DNA from: a virus
Direction: 5' to 3' (one strand)
Length of the DNA: 28,134 nt
Virus record (IMG/VR): IMGVR_UViG_3300037166_000054
Coordinates: 1-28,134 of that record
Part shown: positions 13,983 through 20,162 of the stretch, in pieces
How the letters are laid out: every line of letters begins with the position of its first letter
How positions within the stretch are numbered: the stretch's first letter is position 1
Translations under genes and position numbers: made by a program
The notes under the pieces: model-generated
The model's database searches: none
Told to the model about the DNA's origin: nothing
What the model saw: only the letters and a program-made list of their open reading frames with translations

Positions 13983-14068
13983 TGCCACCCTTTTTGCCAA
14001 CCGTATGCCGTTACCTATGCCAACCGTATGCCGTTACCTATGCCAAGCGCAAGTATATCAGCATTGCC
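13983..14068. repeat. Array of TGCC sites phased at 11-12 bp, including a 23-bp perfect tandem repeat
   Basis: A 23-bp unit is exactly duplicated at 13995-14017 and 14018-14040. Within it, TGCC starts at 13983, 13995, 14006, 14018, 14029 and 14041 (steps of 12, 11, 12, 11, 12), with a further site at 14065, two steps on. All sites face the same side of the helix. The array lies between the initiator promoter and its start codon. It fits iterons of a replication origin or an autorepression operator bound by the initiator. Confidence 0.75.
14052..14060 (-). promoter_or_regulatory. Extended -10 promoter of the replication initiator
   Basis: TGA-TATACT on the minus strand. No good -35 is seen. 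Transcription would start near 14045 and leave a leader of about 65 bases made almost entirely of the phased repeat array. Confidence 0.55.
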
Positions 14069-14086
14069 AACCGCATGGTCTGCATC

Positions 14087-14869
14087 CTAGAACGGCTCGG
14101 CGAGAGGATCAGCTGCCGGAGCAGGCGTGTGCACGACACCTGGCGCCGCCGTCGGGGTGGCCTGCCGGGCCCGGGCAGCGGCGAGGATCGCCCTGACCTC
14201 TGCGACCTGTTCGGGCGTCTCCGGGAAGTTCACCTTTGCCTCACGGCGCCAGCGGACGTACTCCGGCATAGCACCGGCCTCATTCAGCGCCGTGATCATC
14301 CCGTCAAACTTCCCACCCTGGCCTGGTTTCCCGGCAGCCGTGTCGGGTTTTCCCGACGATGCTACGGTGTCCGGATTTCCCGACTTCTGCGTTTCTTGTG
14401 CACTTGTCCGGTTTTCCGGACGCCGCTGTCCTGTTCCGTGACCAAACGCCTGGGCCGCCCGGCCATCGTCATCCTCTTCGGCCTGCAACCCGAGAGCCGC
14501 TTTGTAGGCGTAGCGCTGGGCGTACGTGATTGCCGAGCCGTGGGCCTGCGGAGCTTCCTTCGCCAAGAACAACCGCATCGTGCCTTCGAGCCACTCGCCG
14601 CTCTCGTGCATGACTCGGGTGGACAGGACGTTGTGGCTCTCCTCCCACTCCGGCATCTGGCTGACCGCTAGACCGTTGGCCGAGAGGATCGGCTGGACCA
14701 CTGCCTTGATGTCGTCGAGGTCGGCGTACTTGTACTCGTAGCTGTAATCCCTCCCGCCTTGGGTTTTACCTTCGATCTTGCCGGTCTTAGTTTTCGGGAT
14801 GACGGGGAACTCTCCCTGCGCCTTGGCGAGGGCGGCGGCCAGGTGGCCTTGAGCTTCTGAGGATCGCAT
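14087..14869 (-). CDS. ERF-family single-strand annealing recombinase
   Basis: 260 aa. Residues 1-136 match ERF proteins: an N-terminal helix (HLAAALAKAQGEF), DYSYEYKYADLDDIKAVVQP, and the hallmark GSAITYAQRYAYKAALGL (111-128) followed by EDDDG. The rest is a flexible linker with repeated G-x-PDT segments (SGNPDT, SGKPDT) and a short conserved-looking C-terminal region with PEYVRWRREAKVNFPETPEQ. ERF proteins anneal complementary single strands in phage recombination and circularisation. The start lies 6 bases after a TAGACT box overlapping the stop of the zinc-ribbon gene. Confidence 0.9.
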   Translation of the reverse strand: MRSSEAQGHLAAALAKAQGEFPVIPKTKTGKIEGKTQGGRDYSYEYKYADLDDIKAVVQPILSANGLAVSQMPEWEESHNVLSTRVMHESGEWLEGTMRLFLAKEAPQAHGSAITYAQRYAYKAALGLQAEEDDDGRAAQAFGHGTGQRRPENRTSAQETQKSGNPDTVASSGKPDTAAGKPGQGGKFDGMITALNEAGAMPEYVRWRREAKVNFPETPEQVAEVRAILAAARARQATPTAAPGVVHTPAPAADPLAEPF

Positions 14870-14873
14870 GGAC

Positions 14874-15041
14874 TTAGTCTATAACCCGGCCAGGTCCCCC
14901 GCAACACCAACAGGACAGGTGCGCACCCACCCAGCGGATGTCACACTTCTCGCACCCATACAGCGGCGGGAGCACGTTACCGTCCCGGAGGGCTGTCACC
15001 TCCCTAAGTGCCTCGTAAAAGGTCGGCCAGTAGCTCACCAC
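14874..15041 (-). CDS. Small zinc-ribbon protein, about 55 aa
   Basis: The frame ends LYGCEKCDIRWVGAHLSCWC followed by CGGPGRVID, with a C-x2-C and C-x-C-C pair typical of a four-cysteine zinc ribbon. No ATG is in frame after the upstream stop; starts GTG 15041 or GTG 15038 are possible, and GTG 15005 would give a 43-aa form. A short out-of-frame ATG ORF (MKLGPGGELLADLLRGT) overlaps its 5' end and could couple translation. It directly precedes the ERF gene with a 4-base gap and is the first gene of the leftward replication block. Confidence 0.6.
   Translation of the reverse strand: MVSYWPTFYEALREVTALRDGNVLPPLYGCEKCDIRWVGAHLSCWCCGGPGRVID
14876..14881 (-). promoter_or_regulatory. Putative -10 box of the ERF gene
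   Basis: TAGACT 6 bases before ATG 14869, overlapping the stop region of the zinc-ribbon gene. It fits TAnnnT at leaderless spacing but lacks the TGn element. Confidence 0.4.
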
Positions 15042-15169
15042 CAGGGCCGAGCTTCATGGCTAGGTTCTGACTGTGGGCAATCCGATCACCGCTCTGAAAC
15101 ACCTGTTTCGGAAGGGTTGGGACCTCGTCACCGGGGGCTAGTTGACCGGTCGCAGGTCAGCATAGAGGG
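15042..15169. promoter_or_regulatory. Divergent intergenic region between leftward replication block and rightward small genes
   Basis: 128 bases that should hold both divergent promoters. TTGACC (15142-15147) is a possible -35 for the plus strand, but no good -10 follows at 16-18 bp. No gene longer than a few codons is supported. Confidence 0.45.
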
Positions 15170-15325
15170 ATGTCTTCTTCTCCTCTCATCGTTGAACCTG
15201 CCTGGTGCTCCGTCCTCGTCGAACTGGACGGCGCCCTCAAGAAATCATTCGGCAAAGAATGGCAAATCAACGACTGGCAGGCCGGGACTGACGACCGTTT
15301 GCTGGTCGTGTTTGAGAAGTCCTAG
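15170..15325 (+). CDS. Small hypothetical protein, 51 aa
   Basis: The protein begins MSSSPLIVEPAWCSVLVELD and ends DDRLLVVFEKS, a beta-alpha-beta pattern with alternating hydrophobic strands and a central helix (ALKKSFGKEW). No family was recognised. It is the first of three rightward small genes surrounded by leftward genes. The next gene starts 16 bases on with its own -10-like box. No Shine-Dalgarno with proper spacing is visible (GAGGG almost touches the ATG). Confidence 0.55.
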   Translation: MSSSPLIVEPAWCSVLVELDGALKKSFGKEWQINDWQAGTDDRLLVVFEKS

Positions 15326-15329
15326 CGAC

Positions 15330-15335
15330 TAGACC
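15330..15335 (+). promoter_or_regulatory. Putative -10 box (TAGACC) for the zinc-knuckle gene
   Basis: TAGACC ends 6 bases before ATG 15342. It is part of a 15-bp sequence, 15321-15335, that is repeated exactly at 20212-20226 upstream of the other plus-strand operon, suggesting a shared rightward promoter or operator. Confidence 0.45.
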
Positions 15336-15341
15336 GGTCTC

Positions 15342-15530
15342 ATGATGCAGCCAGAACAATCGTCGCGGCCCAGTAGACCGCCTCAAGGCGAATGTCTCAG
15401 GTGCGGCACAGAGGGCCATCTCGATTGGCACTGCGACAATCCCGGGTGTACCTGGGTCTCTTGTCGAGAGTGCCGGGCCGTGAATAATGGAGTCAGTAGC
15501 TTCCCACAGATGCCGACACGCGATGCCTAA
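15342..15530 (+). CDS. Small zinc-binding protein, 62 aa
   Basis: Contains GECLRCGTEGHLDWHCDN, then CTWVSCRECRAVN. The C-x2-C-x4-GH-x4-C spacing is like a zinc knuckle followed by another C-x2-C, so one or two zinc sites are likely. A nucleic-acid-binding role is typical of knuckles, but the partner here is unknown. Its stop overlaps the next gene by 8 bases. Confidence 0.65.
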   Translation: MMQPEQSSRPSRPPQGECLRCGTEGHLDWHCDNPGCTWVSCRECRAVNNGVSSFPQMPTRDA

Positions 15531-15702
15531 TGACGGCTCCTGGGGTAACCGTGCGGACTGGGATTCTCTGCTGGCGCCGCCCGACGACGATGTCGACAAA
15601 CAGGAGATCGGCATCCATAGTTCAACCCCAACCGGGGGACCACCTCTTGGGTTCGCCACTCTCCAGCGGGGCGACGTCGTCCTGCAGGGCCGTCGGCGCT
15701 AG
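15523..15702 (+). CDS. Small hypothetical protein, 59 aa
   Basis: The protein begins MPNDGSWGNRADWDSLLAPP. An acidic stretch (DDDVDKQE) is followed by a Thr/Pro/Gly-rich segment and QRGDVVLQGRRR at the end. It looks partly disordered. Start at ATG 15523 is chosen because it overlaps the preceding stop; the frame is open upstream within that gene. Its TAG at 15700-15702 shares the palindrome CTAG with the TAG of the convergent gene. Confidence 0.55.
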   Translation: MPNDGSWGNRADWDSLLAPPDDDVDKQEIGIHSSTPTGGPPLGFATLQRGDVVLQGRRR

Positions 15703-16124
15703 CCCGGCGGCACCGGATCGTCGTCGACGTCAAGGTAATCGACGTCCAACTCTCCGACTTTCTCAAAGAAGTCCACCAGCTCTTTTGTCTCAGCATTGAT
15801 CGCATCGCCCCGGCTGATCTCTATCACCCGGAGTCCCTCTGGCCGTACCTTGACACCGACTGCCTCGAACGCATCAATACAGAGGGCCAGATGCCGGACA
15901 TAGGCGGTACTGAATGACGACCGCGCACCAGCCTGGAAAGTCTCGCCGAAGGGGTCTATTGAGACTTTGATCGTGGCCCGGATGCCGATGAACTGCGGCG
16001 TGGACGGCTCCGAGAATGACGCTATGCCGTGGGCTCTCTCGTAGAGATAGTCAGCCAGGGCCTCGATCTTCTCCCGGGTCGGCCACTCTTCTGTGTCCCA
16101 TTCGGCGTAGCAGTAGTAGTCCAT
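15699..16124 (-). CDS. Hypothetical protein, 141 aa
   Basis: Alpha/beta protein beginning MDYYCYAEWDTEEWPTREKI, with a helical segment (EALADYLYERAHG), alternating strands (FIGIRATIKVSIDPFG), a helix (VRHLALCIDAFEAVGVKV) and an acidic C-terminus (DVDYLDVDDDPVPPG). Ferredoxin-like topology is possible, but no family was recognised. TAGACT lies 7 bases before the ATG, in the 18-base gap from the upstream HicA-like gene, so it may be read from the operon or from its own start. Confidence 0.6.
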   Translation of the reverse strand: MDYYCYAEWDTEEWPTREKIEALADYLYERAHGIASFSEPSTPQFIGIRATIKVSIDPFGETFQAGARSSFSTAYVRHLALCIDAFEAVGVKVRPEGLRVIEISRGDAINAETKELVDFFEKVGELDVDYLDVDDDPVPPG

Positions 16125-16142
16125 GCACCCGAGTCTACTAGA

Positions 16143-16343
16143 TCAACGAGGGAGCTGCAGGCCGGACCGCCGGAGGGCCGCAACAAGGTTTAACATGCCC
16201 CGGTGGTCGCTGAGCGTGAAGTGCGCCAGGACCTGCGGAAGGCTGCGGTCGGCGGGCCTGAACATGCAACCCTTAGCCGTGCGCTCGACCCGCCAGCCTT
16301 GTTGTTCTGCTGCCTTGACTAGCGCCTTCATCTCTTTGCTCAT
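16143..16343 (-). CDS. HicA-like small protein, active-site His apparently lost
   Basis: 66 aa: KALVKAAEQQGWRVERTAKG, then CMFRPADRS and MLNLVAALRRSGL. The layout (helix, G-W-x-v-x-R-t-xx-G, strand, C-terminal helix with lRrsGl) matches HicA mRNA interferases, a double-stranded-RNA-binding-like fold. In HicA the strand reads G-S-H-x-x-F; here it is G-C-M-F, so the catalytic His is missing. It may be a non-cleaving RNA-binding derivative. Its ATG overlaps the stop of the upstream 104-aa gene (ATGA), so the two are translated together. Confidence 0.6.
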   Translation of the reverse strand: MSKEMKALVKAAEQQGWRVERTAKGCMFRPADRSLPQVLAHFTLSDHRGMLNLVAALRRSGLQLPR

Positions 16344-16654
16344 GAGATCTCCCTCGGCAATCCGTAGGACTCGCGCAGCGCCCTGTACCGGGGCTGTGCC
16401 AGCTTCTCTGCCAGAGACTGACGATTCGCTTCGATGTACTGCTCTGCTTTTGCGATCGCCTCTTCCCGGGTTGCGTAGGCAACGCCGAGAATCTGGGTCG
16501 TTCTCACTACGGTAGAACCTGAAGCAAGTCCAGGAACAGTGTATGCAACGACCGGCACGTAGGGCCAGCGGGGATTACGTCCGCGCTTGACGGCACCGGG
16601 TTGGCCGAAGTCAGCTAGGGCTACGACCTCTGCGATTGTCGTGGTCTGCGTCAT
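16340..16654 (-). CDS. Hypothetical protein coupled to the HicA-like gene, 104 aa
   Basis: After a short N-terminal stretch (MTQTTTIAEVVALADFGQPG) come strands (YVPVVAYTVPG, STVVRTTQILGVAYA), a helix (TREEAIAKAEQYIEANRQS) and a conserved-looking C-terminal RALRESYGLPRE. The strands plus a T-x-EEA-x-x-A helix are faintly HicB-like, and the partner is HicA-like, but orientation and order alone cannot prove an antitoxin. Strong TGC-TATAAT promoter, leaderless start, and a duplicated 12-bp element upstream. Confidence 0.6.
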   Translation of the reverse strand: MTQTTTIAEVVALADFGQPGAVKRGRNPRWPYVPVVAYTVPGLASGSTVVRTTQILGVAYATREEAIAKAEQYIEANRQSLAEKLAQPRYRALRESYGLPREIS

Positions 16655-16660
16655 AGCTTC

Positions 16661-16689
16661 ATTATAGCACAGAAACGCCGAAAGGTAAA
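16661..16689 (-). promoter_or_regulatory. Promoter TTTACC-17-TATAAT of the HicA-like operon
   Basis: On the minus strand TTTACC (16689-16684), a 17-bp spacer ending TGC, and TATAAT (16666-16661) precede six bases and the ATG at 16654. This is the most complete promoter in the window. Confidence 0.8.
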
Positions 16690-16720
16690 GGCGAAAGCCG
16701 GAATGTCAAAAGGTAAAGGC
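16681..16720. repeat. 12-bp direct repeat over and upstream of the promoter
   Basis: AAAGGTAAAGGC occurs at 16681-16692 and 16709-16720, start to start 28 bp. The first copy overlaps the -35 box, so repressor or activator binding is plausible. Confidence 0.6.
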
Positions 16721-16794
16721 CGGGCTCACCAGTTTCCCGGTCTACAACGTCTGAGCGGTCTTTGTACTCGACTCTGTAGTTAGTGCCCGGCCTT
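16716..16794. repeat. Long-range inverted repeat, 10-bp arms
   Basis: AAGGCCGGGC (16716-16725) and its exact reverse complement (16785-16794) enclose 59 bases. It could be a paired operator or the base of an RNA fold; no T-tract follows, so a simple terminator is unlikely. Confidence 0.5.
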
Positions 16795-16822
16795 CGCCGT
16801 GTTGCGTAAGGGGCCCGGTAGT

Positions 16823-16874
16823 GCCTAGCGCGAGCCCCGTAGCGGGGGCAGGTAATGCTCCTGCAGAGCTAGGC
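16823..16874. ncRNA. Potential three-way-junction RNA structure, 52 nt
   Basis: GCCTAGC (16823-16829) pairs perfectly with GCTAGGC (16868-16874). Between them are two abutting perfect hairpins: CCCCG-TAG-CGGGG (16835-16847) and GCAGG-loop of 7-CCTGC (16848-16864). Junction strands are 5, 0 and 3 bases. It is located between the lysis-like genes and the HicA-like operon, in noncoding DNA. It resembles a truncated cloverleaf but has no T-loop or anticodon-loop signature. It could be a processed RNA, a transcription barrier or a leader element; direction of transcription is unknown. Confidence 0.45.
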
Positions 16875-16929
16875 TTATGGGACCCAGGTGAGGACTTCCT
16901 CTCCGCCGCTAGAACCAGACTACCACACG

Positions 16930-17730
16930 CTAGGTTGTCCCGTGCAGCGCCTTGATCAGTTCGGCCAGCTTGGCGACGGCCACGCCATTGAACACCCCGC
17001 CAGGGGCATTCATCTGCTCACGGGTGAACAGGACGTAACTCTCTTCGCGGCTCACCTGCCACCACTGCCAGGTGAACGGCCAGAGCGTGCCCCAGGTATC
17101 CAGCTTGCCGTAGCCCTTGACGGCCTTGGTGTTGCTCAAGTCGGGCAACACCGTGACGTTCGTGCAGTGACCACCGATCCAGTTGGTCGACGTGGACTTG
17201 AACGGCAGATCGGCGCTGTACTCGTTCATCGCCTCCTGACTGATGTTCTCCCCGTCGTACAACGATCCGAACACGTGCAACGCGGACGGGTACTGAGGTG
17301 TCGTCACCTGTATCTGGGCGAAGCCGCCGAGGGGCGGGATCGGACCGATCGAGTGAGTGAGCCGCCACTTCAGCCACAAACCAAGGTCAACACCCTCGTC
17401 AGAGTTCGGACCTTGGCCTTGCGACTCGCCATAGGCGTAGTAGGCGGCGAGGTTCTGCGCGGTCGTCGGCCACACCTTGTAGTCGGTGTAGTTGCCAGCG
17501 GGCTGCTCCTTGGCGAGCCAAGCGTTTCGCATCGCCGTGTGCGAGTCACCACAGGGACCGCAGCAGCCCTTGCTGTCGTTGCCGAGCATCCCGCAGTTCT
17601 CAACGCCGGATGAGAAGTCCTGCGCGCCAGTGAAGACCGGCAGCGCCTCGACTAGAACGTCTTCGAGCTTGATCAACGACCCCGCTTCGGAGACGCCCAT
17701 CTTACGACCTAGCTTGCCTGGTACTGGCAC
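16930..17730 (-). CDS. Papain-like cysteine peptidase-like protein
   Basis: 266 aa. Start GTG 17730 is decided by a strong Shine-Dalgarno (AAGGAGG, 5 bases upstream); a TTG at 17769 lies in the same frame but has no site. Residues about 35-70 contain NCGMLGNDSKGCCGPCG, the family pattern N-x-x-x-LGN-D-x-x-G-x-C with a candidate catalytic Cys. Later GGHCTNVTVL offers a His, and TWGTLWPFTWQWW offers the downstream Asx-Trp-Gly-type segment. This is a recurring phage protein family with a C1/C39-like appearance; its target is not known. It lies last in the leftward lysis-like group, so a cell-wall or virion-maturation role is possible. Confidence 0.55.
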   Translation of the reverse strand: MPVPGKLGRKMGVSEAGSLIKLEDVLVEALPVFTGAQDFSSGVENCGMLGNDSKGCCGPCGDSHTAMRNAWLAKEQPAGNYTDYKVWPTTAQNLAAYYAYGESQGQGPNSDEGVDLGLWLKWRLTHSIGPIPPLGGFAQIQVTTPQYPSALHVFGSLYDGENISQEAMNEYSADLPFKSTSTNWIGGHCTNVTVLPDLSNTKAVKGYGKLDTWGTLWPFTWQWWQVSREESYVLFTREQMNAPGGVFNGVAVAKLAELIKALHGTT

Positions 17731-17740
17731 TTTACCCTCC

Positions 17741-17769
17741 TTGTTCGGGATCGAACGACCCGAGAACAA
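17741..17769. other. Bulged inverted repeat just upstream of the peptidase-like gene
   Basis: TTGTTCGGG and CCCGAGAACAA flank 9 bases and pair apart from a two-base bulge. One arm runs into the Shine-Dalgarno of the gene starting at 17730, so folding could mask ribosome access or attenuate transcription. Confidence 0.4.
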
Positions 17770-17789
17770 CTTAGGCTCAGCGGAAGCTC

Positions 17790-18053
17790 CTAGCCCCAGT
17801 GAGGCCAGGTGGCATCGTCTCCGAGAGACGCTGCGGCCCAGCCAGTGCCGTCGTTATACGCGATGCAGCCGTCAGCCGAGAACCCGAAGCACGGAGTGTT
17901 GGTCTTGGCTGCCTCTGAAGGCAGATGCGCGGAATCCGCTGCAGCGTAGAAAGTGATCGAGCCGCCACCTTCGACAAACTCGATGACGATGCCGCCATGG
18001 ACTGTCCCCTCAGGGGTACCGCCGGAAAGTGGATCGTTGTATGTAGTGGTCAT
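17790..18053 (-). CDS. Hypothetical protein, 87 aa
   Basis: The protein begins MTTTYNDPLSGGTPEGTVHG. It is glycine-rich and beta-rich (GGIVIEFVEGGGSITFYAAA) and ends GTGWAAASLGDDATWPHWG. The lack of charged helices and the composition suggest a small virion or decoration-type protein, but no family was recognised. Neighbours are the peptidase-like gene downstream and an unknown 68-aa gene upstream, separated by 32 bases. Confidence 0.55.
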   Translation of the reverse strand: MTTTYNDPLSGGTPEGTVHGGIVIEFVEGGGSITFYAAADSAHLPSEAAKTNTPCFGFSADGCIAYNDGTGWAAASLGDDATWPHWG

Positions 18054-18085
18054 GGACCAAGACTGACAGAGCCGAGAGTCCCTAG

Positions 18086-18292
18086 CTACTCCCAGAATAC
18101 CGGCACCGGGCCCTTAATCCTCTCTGGTTTGCCACCGCGCTGCGACCAATACTCTTTCATGGTCAGAGTGCACGTTCCCTTCCCGAACCGCGGCAGGACC
18201 AGGTCGTCTTCCTGTGAGGCCAGGAAAGAGTGAACCTTCGTGTTCTCCGCATAAGTCCGAGAATCAGCCATCACAGCGGGCGCTTTCTTCAT
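18086..18292 (-). CDS. Hypothetical protein, 68 aa
   Basis: The protein begins MKKAPAVMADSRTYAENTKV, then HSFLASQEDDLVLPRFGKGT and MKEYWSQRGGK, ending VPVFWE. The ATG at 18292 has a GGGAG site at proper spacing and a full promoter upstream, so here the mRNA does have a leader. No family was recognised. Confidence 0.6.
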   Translation of the reverse strand: MKKAPAVMADSRTYAENTKVHSFLASQEDDLVLPRFGKGTCTLTMKEYWSQRGGKPERIKGPVPVFWE

Positions 18293-18311
18293 GAGTCTCC
18301 CTTCGTGACTG

Positions 18312-18340
18312 ACAATAACACAGTGCTACGCCTGAGACAA
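18312..18340 (-). promoter_or_regulatory. Promoter TTGTCT-17-TATTGT with Shine-Dalgarno leader
   Basis: TTGTCT (18340-18335), 17 bp, then TATTGT (18317-18312) preceded by TGT. The -35 lies in the 3' end of the coiled-coil gene. Unlike the leaderless promoters, it is followed by about 13 bases of leader with AAGGGAG. Confidence 0.55.
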
Positions 18341-19063
18341 GAACTGTGCCGGAACCTGGGCCGTGATCGCGGCTGGGGCGGACAGACTTGACGGGTGGCG
18401 CGTGCCGAAATAGATCGACACAAACAAAGAGGCGGCGAAGATGACCGCCATGATGACCGCCACGACGACGGCCCACGACTTCTCAATACCCATCGACTTG
18501 CCAGCTCCCTGCGCCTGGGCACCCAAAAGCATAGCGTACTTGTCCTCTAGCCGTTTGACGTCCGCAGCGTTTATAATCCTCGTACTTTCAAGACGTTCCT
18601 CTAGAGCTTTGTGGACTGTTGCGATGTTCGCAGCGATTAAAGTCCCCAGACTTTCAAGACGTTCCTCTAGAGCTTTGTGGACTGCTGAGTACTCAACCCG
18701 TGGCATGAACGTACCAGCCTGGTCTGCTAGTTGGCCCCTAAACTCGTTGACTGACTCGAACCGTTTCTCGGCAGCCGCTTCTGCTTTAGCCACGGCCCTG
18801 TCGGCCGCGACGAGCGCTGCAGTCACTGCTTTCTCTGCCGCCTGCAAGGCCACCTGGACGGACTTCTCGTTGAGCTGGATGACACCAGTCAGCCGTTCGT
18901 CCACCGCTCTAATCCGAGCCGTCGCTATTTCCTCTACGGAAGCTATCCGATCTGTCACCCGTAAGTTAAGCGCACTAACCTCCGCTGCCAGTACCAGAGC
19001 AGCGGCGTCGGTGGCATCTAGCTGCTTGCCATTTGCCTTTTCTCTCTCTTCACCCGGGGTCAT
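18326..19063 (-). CDS. Coiled-coil protein with C-terminal membrane anchor
   Basis: 245 aa. Residues 10-185 are charged, alanine-rich helix of coiled-coil character (EKAVTAALVAADRAVAKAEA). Two identical VHKALEERLES segments lie 22 residues apart, from a DNA duplication. A single hydrophobic segment, WAVVVAVIMAVIFAASLFVS (about 196-217), is preceded by positively charged residues and followed by a short polar tail. The layout fits a tail-anchored membrane protein. Its position directly downstream of the lysin and a small gene suggests a lysis role (holin or spanin-like), but no family motif proves it. Its ATG overlaps the upstream stop. Confidence 0.6.
   Translation of the reverse strand: MTPGEEREKANGKQLDATDAAALVLAAEVSALNLRVTDRIASVEEIATARIRAVDERLTGVIQLNEKSVQVALQAAEKAVTAALVAADRAVAKAEAAAEKRFESVNEFRGQLADQAGTFMPRVEYSAVHKALEERLESLGTLIAANIATVHKALEERLESTRIINAADVKRLEDKYAMLLGAQAQGAGKSMGIEKSWAVVVAVIMAVIFAASLFVSIYFGTRHPSSLSAPAAITAQVPAQFLSQA
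18584..18684. repeat. Perfect 35-bp direct repeat, 66 bp apart, inside the coiled-coil gene
   Basis: Copies at 18584-18618 and 18650-18684 are identical. Similarity weakens into flanking bases (GCAGCG recurs upstream of each). The 66-bp period is 22 codons, two hendecads, so the duplication lengthens the coiled coil without breaking its register. Confidence 0.85.
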
Positions 19064-19275
19064 GACTTCCTTTCATACGGCGCTCCGCCGAACGCGTACT
19101 TTTCACCGGTGGCGGCAGTCAGGATGTAGCCACCCTTCGGGTGGGCGACGATGCCGACAATCTTGGACGGCAGGTGCTTCCGGGCGATGGTGCCAGCGAA
19201 CACGGCGTCGCCGGAGACGCTTACTCGACCGTCGGGCGTTACCTCAAAGCAGCCGGTCTCGGTGGCTGCTTTCAT
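19060..19275 (-). CDS. Small beta-propeller-repeat-like protein, 71 aa
   Basis: The protein begins MKAATETGCFEVTPDGRVSV and contains SGDAVFAGTI, then HPKGGYILTAATGEKYAFGG. The GD-A-x-F-x-G and GGY-x-L-x-x-x-x-G-x-x-y-x-FG pattern is like the short repeats found at the ends of some actinobacterial secreted hydrolases. Only about one and a half repeats are present. Its ATG overlaps the lysin stop and its stop overlaps the coiled-coil start. It may bind cell wall or virion together with the lysin. Confidence 0.55.
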   Translation of the reverse strand: MKAATETGCFEVTPDGRVSVSGDAVFAGTIARKHLPSKIVGIVAHPKGGYILTAATGEKYAFGGAPYERKS

Positions 19276-20162
19276 CCAGGCACGATTCCCTGGATTGAGA
19301 TGATCAGCTTGCTCATGTCGGCGGTGCTGATCTTCGTGGCCGCACCGAAGGTGAGCGCAAACTTCGTCTCAGCCGCGTTCAGGTGGCGGGCGTATTCAGC
19401 CTGGCCGTCGATGCCGACTAGCCAGAAACTCCCATCGACGACCGCTCCGACTGCTGAGCCGACAGCGTGGTAGAGACGTGCCATATCTTCTCCTTTGGCA
19501 GGTATGGGCCCGATCGGGCCGTTGAGATTCCAGAGGCGGCCAGCCACGTCGATCACATCATCGACGTCGCACTCAAGGCCGCCAGGTGAAACGTAAAAGC
19601 TTGGTCGCTGAGCGATGAGCGCTCCCCGGGGCCACGGCGGCCCGGTTGTGCCATCCGGTGCGTGCCAGAGCCACTCGATTCCATGTGAGAGCAGCGTCTC
19701 GTACACGGATGACTGCCCATAGATCGTCGGCTCCCAGCCGTTGTCACGAATGATCGCGTCCGCGGCCGAGAAGTAGGCAACGACGTTTGCCTCATTGCTC
19801 ACCACGGCGTCGTTACTCAGACAAAGAGGCATTCCGGCCGGTGCCTTGAGCGCCTTGTAACAGGCCACGGCCACCTTGGCACGTTCGATGCCTCCCGGAC
19901 CACCGAGAATGCTCGGGTCGTCGGCATTGATCTCCAGGTTGCCGAAGCACCCCATCCCGATCTGCGTCGCCTCTTCCAGCCAGGTATGAGTGGCAGGTGT
20001 GACGACCGGCGGGTTAGCTATTCCGCACATGGCCTGGTCAGAGCCCCAGAGGTACAAGGCCATCCCAAGGATGTCATAGCCGTTCTTTGGTCCCCAGGTC
20101 TTCAAGAGATTCGGGGTCACCAGCACATTGTCGTACGAGTCGAGCAGGACGGTTGCCGTCAT
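19272..20162 (-). CDS. Endolysin-like protein with glycoside-hydrolase-like TIM-barrel (DUF1906 type)
   Basis: 296 aa from ATG 20162 (TTG 20171 is the alternative). Residues 1-210 have TIM-barrel features of the Rv2525c/DUF1906 group: LLDSYDNVLVTPNLLKTW at the first strand, ILGMALYLWG, IGMGCFGNLEINAD, AAGMPLCLSNDA-like strands, WEPTIYGQSSVYETLLSHG and a C-terminal Asp cluster (CDVDDVID). The remaining 85 residues form a separate C-terminal domain, possibly wall-binding. A peptidoglycan-hydrolase role is inferred from family and from the lysis-like neighbours. TACGTT lies 7 bases before the ATG. Confidence 0.6.
   Translation of the reverse strand: MTATVLLDSYDNVLVTPNLLKTWGPKNGYDILGMALYLWGSDQAMCGIANPPVVTPATHTWLEEATQIGMGCFGNLEINADDPSILGGPGGIERAKVAVACYKALKAPAGMPLCLSNDAVVSNEANVVAYFSAADAIIRDNGWEPTIYGQSSVYETLLSHGIEWLWHAPDGTTGPPWPRGALIAQRPSFYVSPGGLECDVDDVIDVAGRLWNLNGPIGPIPAKGEDMARLYHAVGSAVGAVVDGSFWLVGIDGQAEYARHLNAAETKFALTFGAATKISTADMSKLIISIQGIVPG

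Noticed and set aside
16823-16874. Three-way junction as a tRNA gene
   Set aside because: It is too short, has no T-loop, and neither strand gives a U33-type anticodon loop.
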